From positions 33,164,183 to 33,228,182 of the forward strand of contig CM059560.1 in the NCBI GenBank assembly GCA_030386875.1: a DNA stretch of 64,000 nucleotides. Direction: 5' to 3'. This DNA comes from Morinoia aosen (lineage: Eukaryota > Arthropoda > Malacostraca > Amphipoda > Talitridae). How positions within the stretch are numbered: the first letter of the stretch is position 1; each line of letters starts with the position of its first letter. Shown one piece after another: positions 33,391 through 46,342 of this stretch. The notes under the pieces were generated by a model that saw nothing but the letters and a program-made list of their open reading frames with translations, did no database searches and was not told the origin of the DNA. A program made the translations under genes and the position numbers.

Positions 33391-36300
33391 ACTGGCACAG
33401 CTTCACGGGTTGAAAGCGGGTTAGTTGTGTTCTTGTTGGTGATGTACGTCACTTCAAAGTTTTCTTCGTTAGTTTCAGAATACGATAATGGATTGTTGTT
33501 CCATTATTTTGGTGTTTATATCCTCAAAGGTATCTTTAATAATGAGTGAACACAACGTTGCTCACTAAAATGGTATAACATGTCTATGCACATAGTGCAC
33601 TCATAGTAAGCTTGAAGGCTTTACATGCACTCATTTTTGTGTGTTCATGTGGACTTACGCGGGGTGCTGAGCGAATTACCACCATCGTTTGGTTGTAATT
33701 TAAGAAAATATTTCGAAAGGTTTGTGATACCTTTAATGTTGTTGAATTGTACAATTTTTATGGAAGGATAATGTTGATGTTGATTGTGTTGCTTCTTCAT
33801 CAAGTCAAGCAGTCGTGCATGAGCAAGTGCTTGACGTTTTATTTATGCTGTAAACCTGGCACTTCTAAGAGACCATGTTGCAAATATGCTTTGCTCGGTC
33901 CATTGACTGGTTGCTTTTATTTTGTGTTTGCGAGGATGAGAAAACCAAACTATGCTCTTGACTTGATCTATACGTTCTAGTCGGCGTGCAACGCACTGCA
34001 AATTTTATTTCATAAGGAAATCGTAACTATCATCTCTGTATCAAAAAGTTGTTTGTTACTTACTATCATAGTTGTTATATTCCGATGTTTAAGTGCGGTA
34101 GACCGCCGCTTCACTGGAGGAGTATAGCTCCGATACACGTGATCATTTAGCTCCTGATAAGAGATGGCGTGACAAAGAGACGTTGTGACGAGCACTCGCC
34201 TTTCCAGAACAAAGGAGCGTTTATTCGAGTGAAGGTCTTTCTGTGTTACGTCAACGAAACATTCTCCAGATTTTAGGTGTCTTGCTTGCTCTAAGCTCCT
34301 GAGTCAACAATAGTGTTGTTATTTACTGAGTTCAATTTACAGATTTTTGTTTTAGATATTGAATGATAAGCTAGCGAGATTGTGCTAAGGGCTAATTGAA
34401 ATAGTAAAATTTGTGCACGTGTCATCATCTCGAGAAATTCACAGATCACTTACTGCGTGAGGAGTTTGCCTGGTTTGAAGCTGCAGTAGAAAAGTTCCTA
34501 TTTTGTACACGAGTTGTCTGTTATTCGTTTTGGTCAAAACTCGTGAGAGCAGCTTTTTCCTTTTGCTCTGTGCGCTTCAGATCGCCATTCTTTGTTTAGT
34601 TGCTGAGCTGAAATTGTTTGACTCCTTTATTTTATTTCGTTTTTTTTTAAATATTGTTTATGCATCTAAGTATAAGGTTTAATTTTTTTGGAATTACTCG
34701 TTTCTGTTAGCTTTGAAATTTAATAATTATTTATTTCTACTTATTGACCTTTATTATGCTTTTTTTCTCTGAGAGGTTTTTGAACGAGACATGAAATATT
34801 AAATTGATGTTTAAAATGCTATGCTAAGTAAAATTTCATTTCCAAAAAACTTCATGTATTAAAAATTTATATTTTAGTGTAATAAATAAAAGATATAAAC
34901 CGTAGCCAGTTTTCGAATTTATTTCAGTTTCTTTGATTGTTTAAGGCAAAAATGTGGTCTGTGATTGAATGCTGTTATCCATGTTTCATCTCTTATCAAT
35001 TACAAAATTTTAATCTGCTATTAATTATTTTGGTTAAGCTTGTTTCTTATTCTCTGCACTTAGTTCAGTTCTAAAGTTCCGTTTCTGCGTGACTTAATCT
35101 TTTGATCATTTCGGCGTAAGGTGAACAACTGCTAACATTACAGACTACTTAGCGCTTGTGCAACGAACTAGCCTAGTAATGACTCTCACACGGTTGAGAT
35201 TTGGCTCTGTAATGACCGGCTTCATGAGCTGACCCTTTGTCAGGTGGGAGGGGGGCTCGCGGGTTGGTACCGTAGCTCTCGAGTTCCATTGTTATTCGTA
35301 GAATTAAAAGAAGAACCAGTCTAATCACGAACGTTAAAACGAACGAACATAAGAATGAAAAACGAACGCAAAAAGTTTTTACTCTGGTTCTTCTTTTTAT
35401 TCTACGAGGAAGATTCTCGACGAATCGCCCTATTGGAAATATACCGTGTTATTGTTTGCGATGTCATTTAGTGTTCGACGCTGTCACGACTTGCTTACGA
35501 TGTCAAGAGTTGTGGCCTGTAGAGAGTGTTCGTGACCGCCCAGTCTTCCACACTAATAATCGAGCCTGCAATCTGGGGCCATTGTTGATTTTAAAGGAAA
35601 ATTTGAGTCGTTAGAGACTTGCGTTCAGTCACCGAATTTCTGAAAGATGTAGTCTTTCACGGATCTTGATTCGCTTGCTTCTCTAACGGGAGTAATAGAT
35701 TGACTCTATGTGCCTCGAGACCCAACGAACGGCTGTTGTGTTGCACCCTCCGTGCTTTAATGTTTCGTCAATACCCTTCGATACTACGATTTTTGTGTTG
35801 CAGATTTGATCATTCAATCTACTTCCGCACTCAATAGCAATCTAAGTAATGTTGACGTGTGCATCTTTCGCGTGTGAATCTTGAATTTTCTGATAGCAAT
35901 TTCACCAGCATGGTAGCTTGGCCCTTGGTGGTCTACTCTGCTGCCTTGAACGTTTTGCTGGCCTGCCGTGACGCGTAGAAAGTCTCGTGTGTTCCAATCG
36001 TTTTTGTCAAGAATGTCCGTGAGCGTGTGGAAGCGACACTCATAGGTGGTCGTGAAATACAGGCAAAAAATGTCTTTATTTTCCTGCTGGACGAGTGGTG
36101 TGCGTGCAATCAAGTCACGTAGTTGGGATCTAGGGTGAATAATATCATCCAGTAATGCTGAATAGGGGCTTATCACTGAAAACATAAATCGACCTTTTGA
36201 AATATTGATTTTTCACTTCGTTTTGTGCGATTCAATTCATTCATTTTGGAAGGTTTCTTCGTTGTTCTACCATTTCACATTTCAGGTGTGTTTCATGTAT

Positions 36301-36830
36301 GTTGTGTTTAATTTGAATGGATTTTGTCCGTCGTATCTGTTTTGATCCAACTCCTTAATTTAGGATTGAAGAATGACGAATTGACTTTGGGACATCTTCA
36401 ATACCGAAGGAGAAACTATCCCAAACAATACGCTTTGACTTGGTATCAAATAATTCACTGAATTAGATCTCTCAATTACTAATTACGGGACTTCTTTTTA
36501 TTCTCTATGTATGAATATAACTTCGATGTAAGGACTCGTGAGTACATTGATATTACCTTCCCCATGAGCATTTGTTTTGAGTTTCATCATCCAAATTTGT
36601 TAGATTCAATGAAGGTTTTTAAAACCAAACCGTAGCCGATTTTTAATTTGACGTTCAGTCGCATTCAAGGTGCTGTTGTGCATACTTTGGGGGTGCTGTA
36701 TACTTCATTGATGCCGTCAGTAAATTTCGTGTCCGGTAAAACTTTATTACTTCTCTAATATTACGGTGGCGTCAGCTACTGCGCAGCTGAACACACCTTG
36801 TGTCTACAACTTCCTCAGCGGAGTCTTGGC
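33391..36830. other. PAPLA1 3' UTR and intergenic DNA
   Basis: Candidate polyadenylation signals are the overlapping AATAAA at 34881-34890. An imperfect inverted repeat CGTAGAAT.AAAAGAAGAACCAG lies at 35297-35319 and 35383-35407 with a loop of about 60 bp. Short open frames in this stretch do not look like real genes. Confidence 0.4.
34881..34890 (+). terminator. Candidate polyadenylation signal of PAPLA1
   Basis: AATAAATAAA contains two overlapping canonical hexamers about 1.5 kb after the stop. Other AT-rich variants exist, so the site actually used is unknown. Confidence 0.35.
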
Positions 36831-36831
36831 G

Positions 36832-37115
36832 GAAATATGCGAGCTCCCGAGCTTAAGGCTAGATGGGCGTTCCTTTTGATGAAAAAGAATGTTTTTGTTC
36901 TATTTCGGGATATCGTCTTTTCGGTTCACTGTTGTCTTTTTTTTCAGCACCTGTTACCTTCTCAGACAACATTCATCTTCATAAACTTCCTTTATTCTTG
37001 CTGTTTCTATGCACAAGATGTATGGGGATGGGGGACACCTCACACATTATGCAAAAATTCACGCCCTTACGATCATACTAAATGGTGACATCCTTTTTCT
37101 TTTTTCGAGGAATGA
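36832..37115 (+). mobile_element. Diverged SINE-A copy
   Basis: CCCGAGCTTAAGGCTAGATGGGC, TCGGTTCACTGTTGTC, TTTCAGCACCTGTTACC, TGTTTCTATGCACAAGATG and ATACTAAATGGTG follow the SINE-A order, with many differences and no visible 5' end or target duplication. It is probably an old insertion. Confidence 0.6.
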
Positions 37116-40036
37116 CATTTGAGTTTTTTTTTTTTTTCTTAAGGAATAAAGGTCTTGCTATAAAGAAATATTCTTTTATACCCTCAAATAACACTTCTTG
37201 TATGATTTTCCGTCTGTCACTGCCCTTAAGTAAGATTGCATTTGACGTTCCTAATTAAAAATGTTATTTTCACTGTACGAGCCGTTCATTGCAGCTGAGT
37301 GATTTGTGTGTTGTGTTGAATTAATGATAATTTGTTCACCGTTCTAAATGCATTTTGGGTGTTGCGTCAAGGTCTTCTCAATGAGACTGGCGATAAACAG
37401 AAAATTTGAAAACATTTTGACATGGACTCAACGGAATAATGTAGCGCAAAATATCTGAGACTGAATTATGTAAGAAGAGATAGCAGGAGGACCATGAAAG
37501 CTAGTCGTTTTCACTCGTGCGTTAACATTTGACGCTGTTGAATTAGATGGATGGAACTATTTTATCGGCCTGATATGGGTTGTCGCTGTCGAGGTTACAA
37601 AATTTTTAATTGCATCAGTAGTGGTACCGTCGCTTTTTACATCTGTGACTGAGATTACTGAAAATAATCCTCGTGTCTTCATTTGTTTACGTGAGCTGAT
37701 GTTCAAATGCTGTTGGGCCGAGGGAATTTTGAGCTCACGAAGCCATACACAAGCACGTTTATTGTAAAATTAATTCGCTCAGTCAAAACACGAGTTGAAT
37801 TTTTGGCATTTGTCATTCCACGCATACGCTTTACTAAAAGAATCTTTCTTAATGTTTGTGTGTTGAACATCTCCCAAAGTATGGGCAGATCTGTGCACGT
37901 ATTGTAAATGCGCATTAATATGAAGTGAGCTTGTCCACACAGAAATAAATTCGGTGAATGGCGTGCACATACACTGCAAACTGATGCACTTATTTTCAAC
38001 TTCTTATGTTTGTGTTGTGAGGAAAGCAGTCAGTATTGAAGGCATAGATTCCTTACTTAGGGACCACGTGTATGCATTTTTGTGTCTTACTCTTCGTCTT
38101 GTCAACATTTGAAGTGACAATTGCCAAATTAGCTGGTTCAAATGTAACTGCTTGTCTCTCTGGTGTTCACCAAGTATAGAGATGAAGTGTGCTGCTCTTT
38201 TTATAGTGCACTTAGTAGTTGAGGGGAAATACGTCTCATTCCACCTTGAAACCGTGTTTCCAGGAGCTTCACTATGCATTGCCTTAGCTTTCAGTTCAGG
38301 AGAAATTTTCCTTCGATTTGTAAAGACCGAGCGAGAAACCAATGCAATTCCGTTACCCATGAGACGTTTGGCATCTCGTTTGCTGAAGCCCATGTTCTTC
38401 GATTTCCTCGGACCATTTAGTAAAAGTTATGTGTCTTCAAATCTTTTCATAACTTTGCTTCAAATCTTCGTGATCTTTTTTTTCAGGATCTTTATTAAAA
38501 ATGTGATTTTTATTCGCATTAGTTGTTAAACAATGTGGTGGTTGTTCCGGACATTTGATGAATATCCTTATATTTTCAAGATCATTTAGTGTAATATGCT
38601 CGCCAGCTAAACAATGTAGGCGTATTTAGCGTTCAGCGGGGTCGACTGTAACGTGAGTTCACAATTTAATCAAATGGTAATTTTGAATTTCAAGGCCAGA
38701 AAACCTCGCCGTGAGACGACTCTTGCCCGATCGCTACATATCTCATATTTAGTAATATGTTAGGTCTTCACGATGGGTTTAGTGAAGAATTATACGACGT
38801 TAATTTCAATGAAAATGACGAGAAGCAATTCATTTAAACTATCTATGGTCTTGAGTCTAAGGAATATACAGTCTTTCACGTGTTATAAGTTCGTTTTTTG
38901 ACGGAATGTTGTTGAGTGAATTATCAATCATGTGTGTCATCTCGATAGTTTTCTTTCTCTCATTTGCGCACTTGTTGAAGTTTGCACTCTCGTTGTTCCT
39001 AGGGTAGCATTGTTTTATCTTTTTACAGTTCGTGTTTTATATATATCTATTTTAATGTCAGTTTCACAGGGAAAATGCCTTCAGGCGTTTCTTCTTGTGT
39101 CTGTCGTAGACGCCATGCCTACAGCGCTGTTCAAGCAAGGCTGTTGTAAGTTACTTCACAGCTGGATTGCTAGAAAAGCCTTTTTGTCCTAAATTCTCGA
39201 GGTAGTGCGTTTTTTCAAATCGAACTTGACCTCGAAGATTCCTCGTCATTTGACAACCCTTCAGAGTCGTCAGAGGACGAGTGATCTTTCTGGAGAAATT
39301 TTATTTGACAACGCACAAATTTGCGAGGTTTCATCAGTAAAGGTTATCTCGCAGCCCTGTTTCATGGCTGTGTGGGAACGTTTGTTTCCTTGTTGCTTCT
39401 GTAGAAGTGGATGATGCATGCTGACTTCCGTTGCATTTTGTACGTACGCCTACTGGCAGGTTCCGTCATGCTAGTCTAGTGATTTTTCCTCAACCTCCAT
39501 CGAAATTGCGGGTTGGTAAAGTAGTGCCGCTGAGTCTCGAGACTCTTTGCCACCAAAGAGTTCACCAAGGATGTTGTCCAGTATACCGTGAAGTGTCATG
39601 CTTTGAATATGGTTAGGTTGAGCTTTACTTTCTTTACCTTGCTAATAGCTTCCACATGGAGTCGGTGTTTCCCGCAGTCGATCTCCAGCACCATCTTCAC
39701 CTGACTATTTGATTCTTCAAACTTTCATCACGATGCTCGCACTCGCTGTCAAAACACTAGAGCACGCACGGCAATAAAAAATGCAGTGAGTAGAACTCCA
39801 GGACTGCTGGAAAGCGGTCGAAGAGCGTCTCGTTTGTCTAGCAATAATCTCGTTACATTTTTTTGCTTGTCGTCTCTCTTGATACAAGTTTCTCGTGATT
39901 TCGTCAAATTCACGAATGACTAGATATGTAGATACTATAGTGAGTACTCTTTGCTCTCTAAATGACTTTTTCACTAATTCCTGACACAAGGACTAATGCA
40001 TCACCGTCAGTCATCTTCGAAATTCGTGGCTGGCTT
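37116..40036. other. Intergenic, no recognised feature
   Basis: AT-rich DNA with only short, non-homologous-looking open frames on both strands (for example 38004-38393 -, 38152-38529 +). Confidence 0.4.
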
Positions 40037-40049
40037 ATTATTCGTACTC

Positions 40050-40404
40050 CCCTCAGGAGGATACAACTTATGTGTGTATGGGACTTGCAATCCCAGAGGG
40101 CCAATGTGAGGTCCCGAGCTGAAAGTTCAGTAGGCCTTCTTTATGTTAAAATAAAATGTTTTTTGTTTTGTTTAGGGTCATCTTTTGCCGGTTCACTGCT
40201 GTCCTGTTTTACAGCACCTACTACTTTCTTCAACTTTTATCTTGCTTCATAAACTTTTTTTAATTTACAATTTCTGTGCACGTAGTGCATAAATTCTACG
40301 TTCCCTCAAGTCCATACTAAATGGTGCCTTCCTCCTTCCTCCCGTCGAAATGTCTGTTTTGCGGTTAGGGAGGCTTAAACTAACTTCTAATCTAACCTAC
40401 TCGC
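40050..40404 (+). mobile_element. SINE-A, full length, older copy
   Basis: Target duplication ATTATTCGTACTC at 40037-40049 and 40405-40417. It runs from CCCTCAGGAGGATACAAC to a degenerate TCTAATC tail. The body has more differences than the copies at 40779 and 45967. Confidence 0.9.
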
Positions 40405-40778
40405 ATTATTCGTACTCAGTATTGTGCACCTCGCTTTTTTTAACCCGAGCTGTGCGTGAATTATAGACATGGTTGAGCGACTCAACTTCATTTCAAAGAT
40501 GTATCCAACCAGAATGGCATCGCACGTGAACATATTGACACAATAATTGGTTGAAAATGTAATTACGTGGTGACAAATCCAAGGTTGGTGCGTAGTTACA
40601 ATGTCAGTTAACCGTTACAAGCGTCAGAAACAGCAATCTTAATATGTATTTTAGACTTTGCAACTAAATTTAGCTTCTAAATTGTGAATATTTCTAACCG
40701 CGCTAACAGCTTAAGCCTGCAGTTAATGTTATCCATTGCGGCTTACATTTTGTACGGTCTTATTGTCCAAGTGTACTC

Positions 40779-41131
40779 CCCTCAAGGGGGTACAACTATT
40801 GTATCTATGGGAATTAGCGCTCCCAGGGGGACAATGTGAGGGCCTGAGCTAAAGGTTAGGTAGGCTTTCTTTTGTTAAAATAACATAGGTTTTTGTTTTG
40901 CTACGGACCATCTTTTTTCGGTTCACTGCTGTCCTGTTTTTCAGCACCTACTACTTTCTTCTTCAACTTTTTCTTTTTTCATGATCTTCTTTCTTAGCTT
41001 TCTGTTTCTGTGCCCTTTCTGCATAGATTCCACGTTCCCTTAACTCCATACTAAATGGTGCCTTCTTCCTTCCTCTCTTTGGATAGCCTTTGTTGCGGAT
41101 AGGGAGGCTTAAACTAACTAATAATCTAATC
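40779..41131 (+). mobile_element. SINE-A, full length, reference copy
   Basis: Target duplication TTGTCCAAGTGTACTC at 40763-40778 and 41132-41147. The 353-bp body runs from CCCTCAAGGGGGTACAAC through GAGCTAAAGGTTAGGTAGGC, GGTTCACTGCTGTCCTG and CATACTAAATGGTGCC to a TAATCTAATC tail. Neither a tRNA-like A/B-box pair nor coding sequence is evident, so its parent RNA is unknown. Confidence 0.92.
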
Positions 41132-41147
41132 TTGTCCAAGTGTACTC

Positions 41148-44100
41148 TGAACTGGTCAAATTTGCGCCCTGGGATATTTTATTTAAGTATTTAAATATCC
41201 GGTTTGATGCGACTTGCTGATAACTTTTGATGACCATCGCAGCCTTCACTTCACGATGCTCGGATGGTCATTATACGAGTGTACCCCATCTTGGAAGAGC
41301 GCGTTCACACACGTCAAATCTGTGTCGATTCGTTCAGTTTCAGTCTTCAAGTATTGGCTCCTGATATCCCGGGTCCAAGTAATTGCCTTCACTATTTTTT
41401 TATTGTTGCTTTTTTAACTGCACTCAAGTCGGAACTTTTTTCCTAAAAAAAATGTTACCAATAAAAATTCATGTTCATCTATGGATAAACAAGACATTTC
41501 AATCATAATAAATGGATATTTTTTTCTCATTAAACAATGCGTCCAATTAGCTTATACCACCAAGTCGACTCCCAGACTTTGGGTTGAGAAGAGAAGACTA
41601 CTGTAAAAATTAGACAAATCACAACTCACGACGAAATTTTGAATCTCCATTTTGCCGTTCATAATGTGCGAGACTGGCGTGTGCTTCAAGATGCTTGTAG
41701 GATAAAAAGTCCTTCCGACGCAGTGATATGAACATTGCGTAATTGTTTCATTGTCATGGTTTAGAAGCCTAAACGTTCACCCGACTCGAGACGCCTAAGA
41801 CACATTCTCACTCGACCCAACAATTTACACTGCTCTCCGCCCCAGTAGCGGAGTTGGCCCACGTACGGATTTCTCTTGCTTCTCTTTGCTGCCCTCTTCT
41901 ATTACGTAGTGCGTTACTCTATACCGAATCTGAAGTTGTTGTCCGGCGTTGGACATGTTTTGCGACCTAAGTAGCTTTAAAGTGTGTTATTATGTAGTTT
42001 CTATAGGTGTTGCGTCACTGCTCTAGTCTAAGACCCTATTGTAGGTGTAGGTTACTTCTGCCTTCAGTTAAATAGCTTTACTCTAGTTGTGTGGTCGTGG
42101 TATAATCTAAGCACTTCCTGATTTCTCCCACGTAGATTGTTCTCCTGGTAGAGCATTCAAGAACATACATAGTCTGGTCGTAGTTGTGAACTAGTTCAAA
42201 GTGTTCAAGTCGCGTCCTGTTGTTCATTAGGTATAGGTATGTTATTCCGTACAATGATGATTGCTCTTTCCCGTAAGGGGAATGAAAATGAACTCTAATA
42301 TTAATATAGTAAGCTCTTGATCTATCAGGTTTCCTACTTCTCTGCTCTTCAGTGGATTTTTTTAGTGATTCTTTGTTAAATAATACATGATTAGTTAACG
42401 CGTTTTCTTAGCAATATTTGGGACTTTCCTGGACTTGAGTGAAAGTGTTGGCACTGGAATTGAAGATTCCCATCGGTGTGTTAGTAAGCATATTGTTCTC
42501 TCCTGTCCTCCTCGTACTCTTATACTCTAGGATTAGAAAATTTAATGTAAACCCATTTTCTTTCATTATTTGTTTTCTTAGCTATTGGACTTCGTTGAGA
42601 TAGGGAACTTACTTCAGGTGCGTTTCAACCACTGTCGAAGATGCTATTGAGGCTTCCGTTTAAAAGCTCAGGCTTATCAATTGTTTAATCGGTTTCGATT
42701 TGTATTTCGCGATTGTTATCTAAACATGAAGTTTAACTCGGACTTTTGGTGGATAGAATTTGTCTGCTAATTTTTATTCAGGTCTTATGGGCGCTCATTC
42801 ATACTGTGCTACATCATAAAGTCAAATGCTGATTCGACTTTGTATCTCAGTAATCATGTCTTACAATTATGTCGTCCCCTGACGAGTTGGGTGGATTGCT
42901 GCTTGAATAAATTCGTATTAACGCTTGAGTAGATCTGTGTATAATAATGCGCTGCCATTCTAAGTGGTGTACTCGGATCTCCAAGCTAATGTGCACGGAC
43001 ATGAGGTAAAGAACTGATATTCAATGGCATTACGCATCGTCTTTCCTGTCTCTTGCAGCACTCTGGACTGATAGCGTAAGGCCAACGTAGCATGAATGAG
43101 TTGAAAATCCGTCTCTTAAGTTTTATTGAGTTAGTAGGAAGTGACTCGTTCAACTAAGTAGCATCCCATCAGATCTACATATTGTCTGGTTATTTTCTGT
43201 ATTCTTCTAGCAGAGGTCCATGTTCGTGCTCACAATTTTTATGGTGGCTACGGGAAGTCGTCACAATACCCATGCAAATTACCCGGCAATAAAATAGGTG
43301 TACGTTTCTATCTAGTGCCTCTGGTTGTAACCTTTAGTTTAGTAGATGTTTGTCTAGAATAAGGGTGTTTTAAGTATTAATTGTGAGCTTTATTCTCTTC
43401 AATTTAATCTTGATCTCACTGCTAATCATGTTCATTTGGAACTCCATCAAACGAATTCATTTAAATTTTTCGTGTCAACTTTTGCTGATTGGTTCACAAT
43501 TATGTTGCTTGGTTTCTTCCAAAGGCTCACGACAAAGCTTGCTTGGAAGTTTTGAGCTTGGCACGAGTATATTCAGGTGTTTTAATTCGATCTCCATTTG
43601 GTGGTATAAAGTCATCATAGAATTATCGCAGCATCGATCCGGACAGTAAACTAGTTTGCATGAATAGAAAGTGTCACGAAAGCGCTCCTTGCACATGGTA
43701 TTATGACCAGGCAGTATAATTGTGCGTATTACCCAGTTAATTGATGATCTCTATATCTTCTGTGATATTTGTTTTTATGTCGTGTGTTTTTCGTGAACGT
43801 AATTCATCATTTTAGAAGGTTATCTAATTTTATTATAGATGAATCTAACCGTCATAGTTTGTATTCTAAATTTTTCATGTTGTGCGAATACGGATGACTT
43901 ATTACCGGATGACTTATACGGTACTTATACATAACGAATACGGATGACTTATTATGCGTTAAATATTGCTAAATTTGTATGCTGGAGTATGTATTACTCT
44001 CGAATTCTTTTCGAATAAAGAAGTTATTTGGTCTAATATTTCTCATCTCTGTTATAAATTATCAGCAGATCTGTTTCATTTCACCGCAGCTAACCCACTG

Positions 44101-45112
44101 CAAGGGTGCGCTTCAGTCTACTTTGAGGCCTTAGTGATATGCGCCAGTATTCCCGAGCTTCATTTGAGGCCGGACTCGTGAGAAGAGCTCTGAGCTACCC
44201 GCAGTGACTTGGTTTACTTACGAAAATTCGCTGCTGGGGCAGTCGGTTGTCGGTTTTTTGTTATTAGGTGCGTGGTATTTGGTTACTAACTTACTATTAC
44301 CTTTACATTGAGGAGTGGTGTTCGGACGTGGTGCTCTGCAATACTTCCTCTCCATTGATTCAGAAACATTAGTAGCGAAAGTTGGTAGAGATTTGTTCAA
44401 GCGAGTTACTTCGTTTAGATTCTGTAGCCTTTGAGGTACTCATCCCAGTATTGGAACACCGTGAGAGCAAGTACAAAATGCTGCATTCCTGTTATATTTA
44501 TTTAGCTTCTGAAGTATGTCTGCAGCCTGGAAAGTTGCAGTTTTTTTTCTATTCTCTACCTTGACGAAGGAGGATTTTGACCTATTTTACACAAACAGTT
44601 TATTTCTGCTATAGTTTTACCTATTTTTTTGTGTAATTTTTTTAGGGCCTTTTATTGATGGAACCAAAAAAAACTGTTAACGAGATCCTCTGTTGAATCG
44701 CCTCTAAATATAATGGTGGTCAAACTATAAGTTTTATTGTTTAAAAACTCGTAATGGTTAACCTGTCAACCTTACATGTGTCTCTTTCTTTTTTTTTGTG
44801 TGAGGTGTAACGAGTCGCACTTCCCTCTGTTTTCGAAGCGTGGAGTCAAATGGGAAATGTCGAATTTAATTGTTAAACTGAAAGCAAAACATTGTATTCC
44901 TTTTCTCTTGTCAGATCCAATTTAGGAAGATAAACTCTTACGGACAGATTCTTCATTTCAATAAAATTTTCAGTTATAAGACATGAAAATTTTACACTTG
45001 CATTCACATGATCTGTTAACGGAACATTCCTAGAATATCGTACGTATGGTAATCTTTTACTTAAAATCCATAGTTATGAGTCATGAATGTGAAAAGATGA
45101 CAGATAAATGCT
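41148..45112. other. Intergenic, no recognised feature
   Basis: About 4 kb without a convincing gene or transposon. A small direct repeat of CGAATACGGATGACTTATT occurs near 43885-43960. Confidence 0.4.
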
Positions 45113-45116
45113 TTAA

Positions 45117-45703
45117 CCCTTCACTGCATGAATTATTTTCGGAAATAGAAACATAGCAATGTCAGCAATCGTCTGTAATGGAGTTCAAACTAACTCTGCC
45201 GCTGGAGGGGTGTGTCGGACATGTTTCATTAGTTTTTATTTTTTGTAGAGTATGTCTCATTAGCGGTACAAACCGCAGAAATGCACTTGTTTTAATCAAT
45301 TATTTCTACACACAGCAAAATTCAGTTTGTGTCATATTCGACACACTATGCAGTGAAGGCCCCTCAGGAGGATACAACTATTGTATCTAAGGGAATTGGC
45401 GCTCCCAGGGGGACTATGTGAGGACCTGAGCTAAAGGTTAGGTAGGCTTCCTTTTTGTTGTAATAAAACAAGTTTTTGTTTTGTTACGGACCATCTTTTT
45501 TCGGTTCACTGCTGTCCTGTTTTTCAGCACCTACTACTTTCTTCTTCAACTTTTTTCTTGTTTCATGAACTTCTTTCCTAGCTTACTGTTTCTGTGCACC
45601 GTGTGCATAGATTCCGCGTTCCCTCAACTCCATACTAAATGGTGCCTTCCTCTTTCCTCTCTTGGAACATCTTTGTCGTGGTTAAGGGAGGCTAAAACTT
45701 TCT

Positions 45704-45748
<45 letters not shown>

Positions 45749-45758
45749 CAGTGAAGGG
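45117..45758. mobile_element. piggyBac-like MITE carrying a SINE in its right end
   Basis: TTAA at 45113-45116 and 45759-45762 with ends CCCTTCACTGCAT and ATGCAGTGAAGGG (13 of 13 inverted). Without the SINE and its target duplication the MITE is about 244 bp. It encodes nothing. Confidence 0.85.
45360..45745 (+). mobile_element. SINE-A copy with a long (TAA)n tail
   Basis: Target duplication ATGCAGTGAAGG at 45348-45359 and 45746-45757, which is part of the right inverted repeat of the host MITE. The tail is a pure (AAT)n run (about 45707-45747) instead of the usual TAATC repeats. It is the best match for the fragments at 4461 and 4773. Confidence 0.9.
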
Positions 45759-45966
45759 TTAAGGTTACATTAAGTTCACCGGAATGCACGTCTACTGGAG
45801 GAAAATTACAACCATAAGCGCTTAAATAACGGTTTTTCAATAGTAGTATTGATCTCAAATCTTATGCTAGAAATCGATGAGAAGTTGAAGCGCTCAGAAA
45901 AACACGGCGTGCGAAAATGATCCTAAACCCGTGAGAAACTAGACATCAATAATGTTCGTTTTGCCC

Positions 45967-46328
45967 CCCTCAGGGGGATACAATTAATGTATCTATGGGA
46001 ATTGGCGCTCCCAGGGGGATAATGTGTGGGCCCGAGCTAAAGGTTAGGTAGGCTTTCTTTTTTGTTAAAATAGAATAGGATTTTGTTTTGTTACGGACCA
46101 TCTTTTTTCGGTTCACTGCTGTCCTGTTTTTTCAGCACCTACTACTTTCTTCTTCAACTTTGACCTTGTTTCATGAACTTCTTTCTCATCTTACTGTTTC
46201 TATGCCTTTTCTGCATAGATTCCACGTTCCCTTAACTCCATACTAAATGGTGCCTTCTTCCTTCCTCTCTTTGGATCTCATTTGTTGAGGATAGGGAGGC
46301 TTAAACTAACTAATAATCTAATCTAATC
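45967..46328 (+). mobile_element. SINE-A, full length
   Basis: Target duplication TGTTCGTTTTGCCC at 45953-45966 and 46329-46342. It starts CCCTCAGGGGGATACAA and ends ATAATCTAATCTAATC. It is close to the copies at 12078 and 40779. Confidence 0.92.
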
Positions 46329-46342
46329 TGTTCGTTTTGCCC

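Noticed and set aside
35297..35407. Inverted repeat as a microRNA precursor
   Set aside because: The loop is about 60 bases and the arms are imperfect and A/T-rich; a small foldback repeat is as likely.
38004..38529. Overlapping 129- and 125-codon frames on opposite strands
   Set aside because: Neither shows recognisable domains, splice support or codon bias; chance frames in intergenic DNA.
45707..45747. (AAT)n run as an independent microsatellite
   Set aside because: It is the tail of a SINE with target duplication on both sides.
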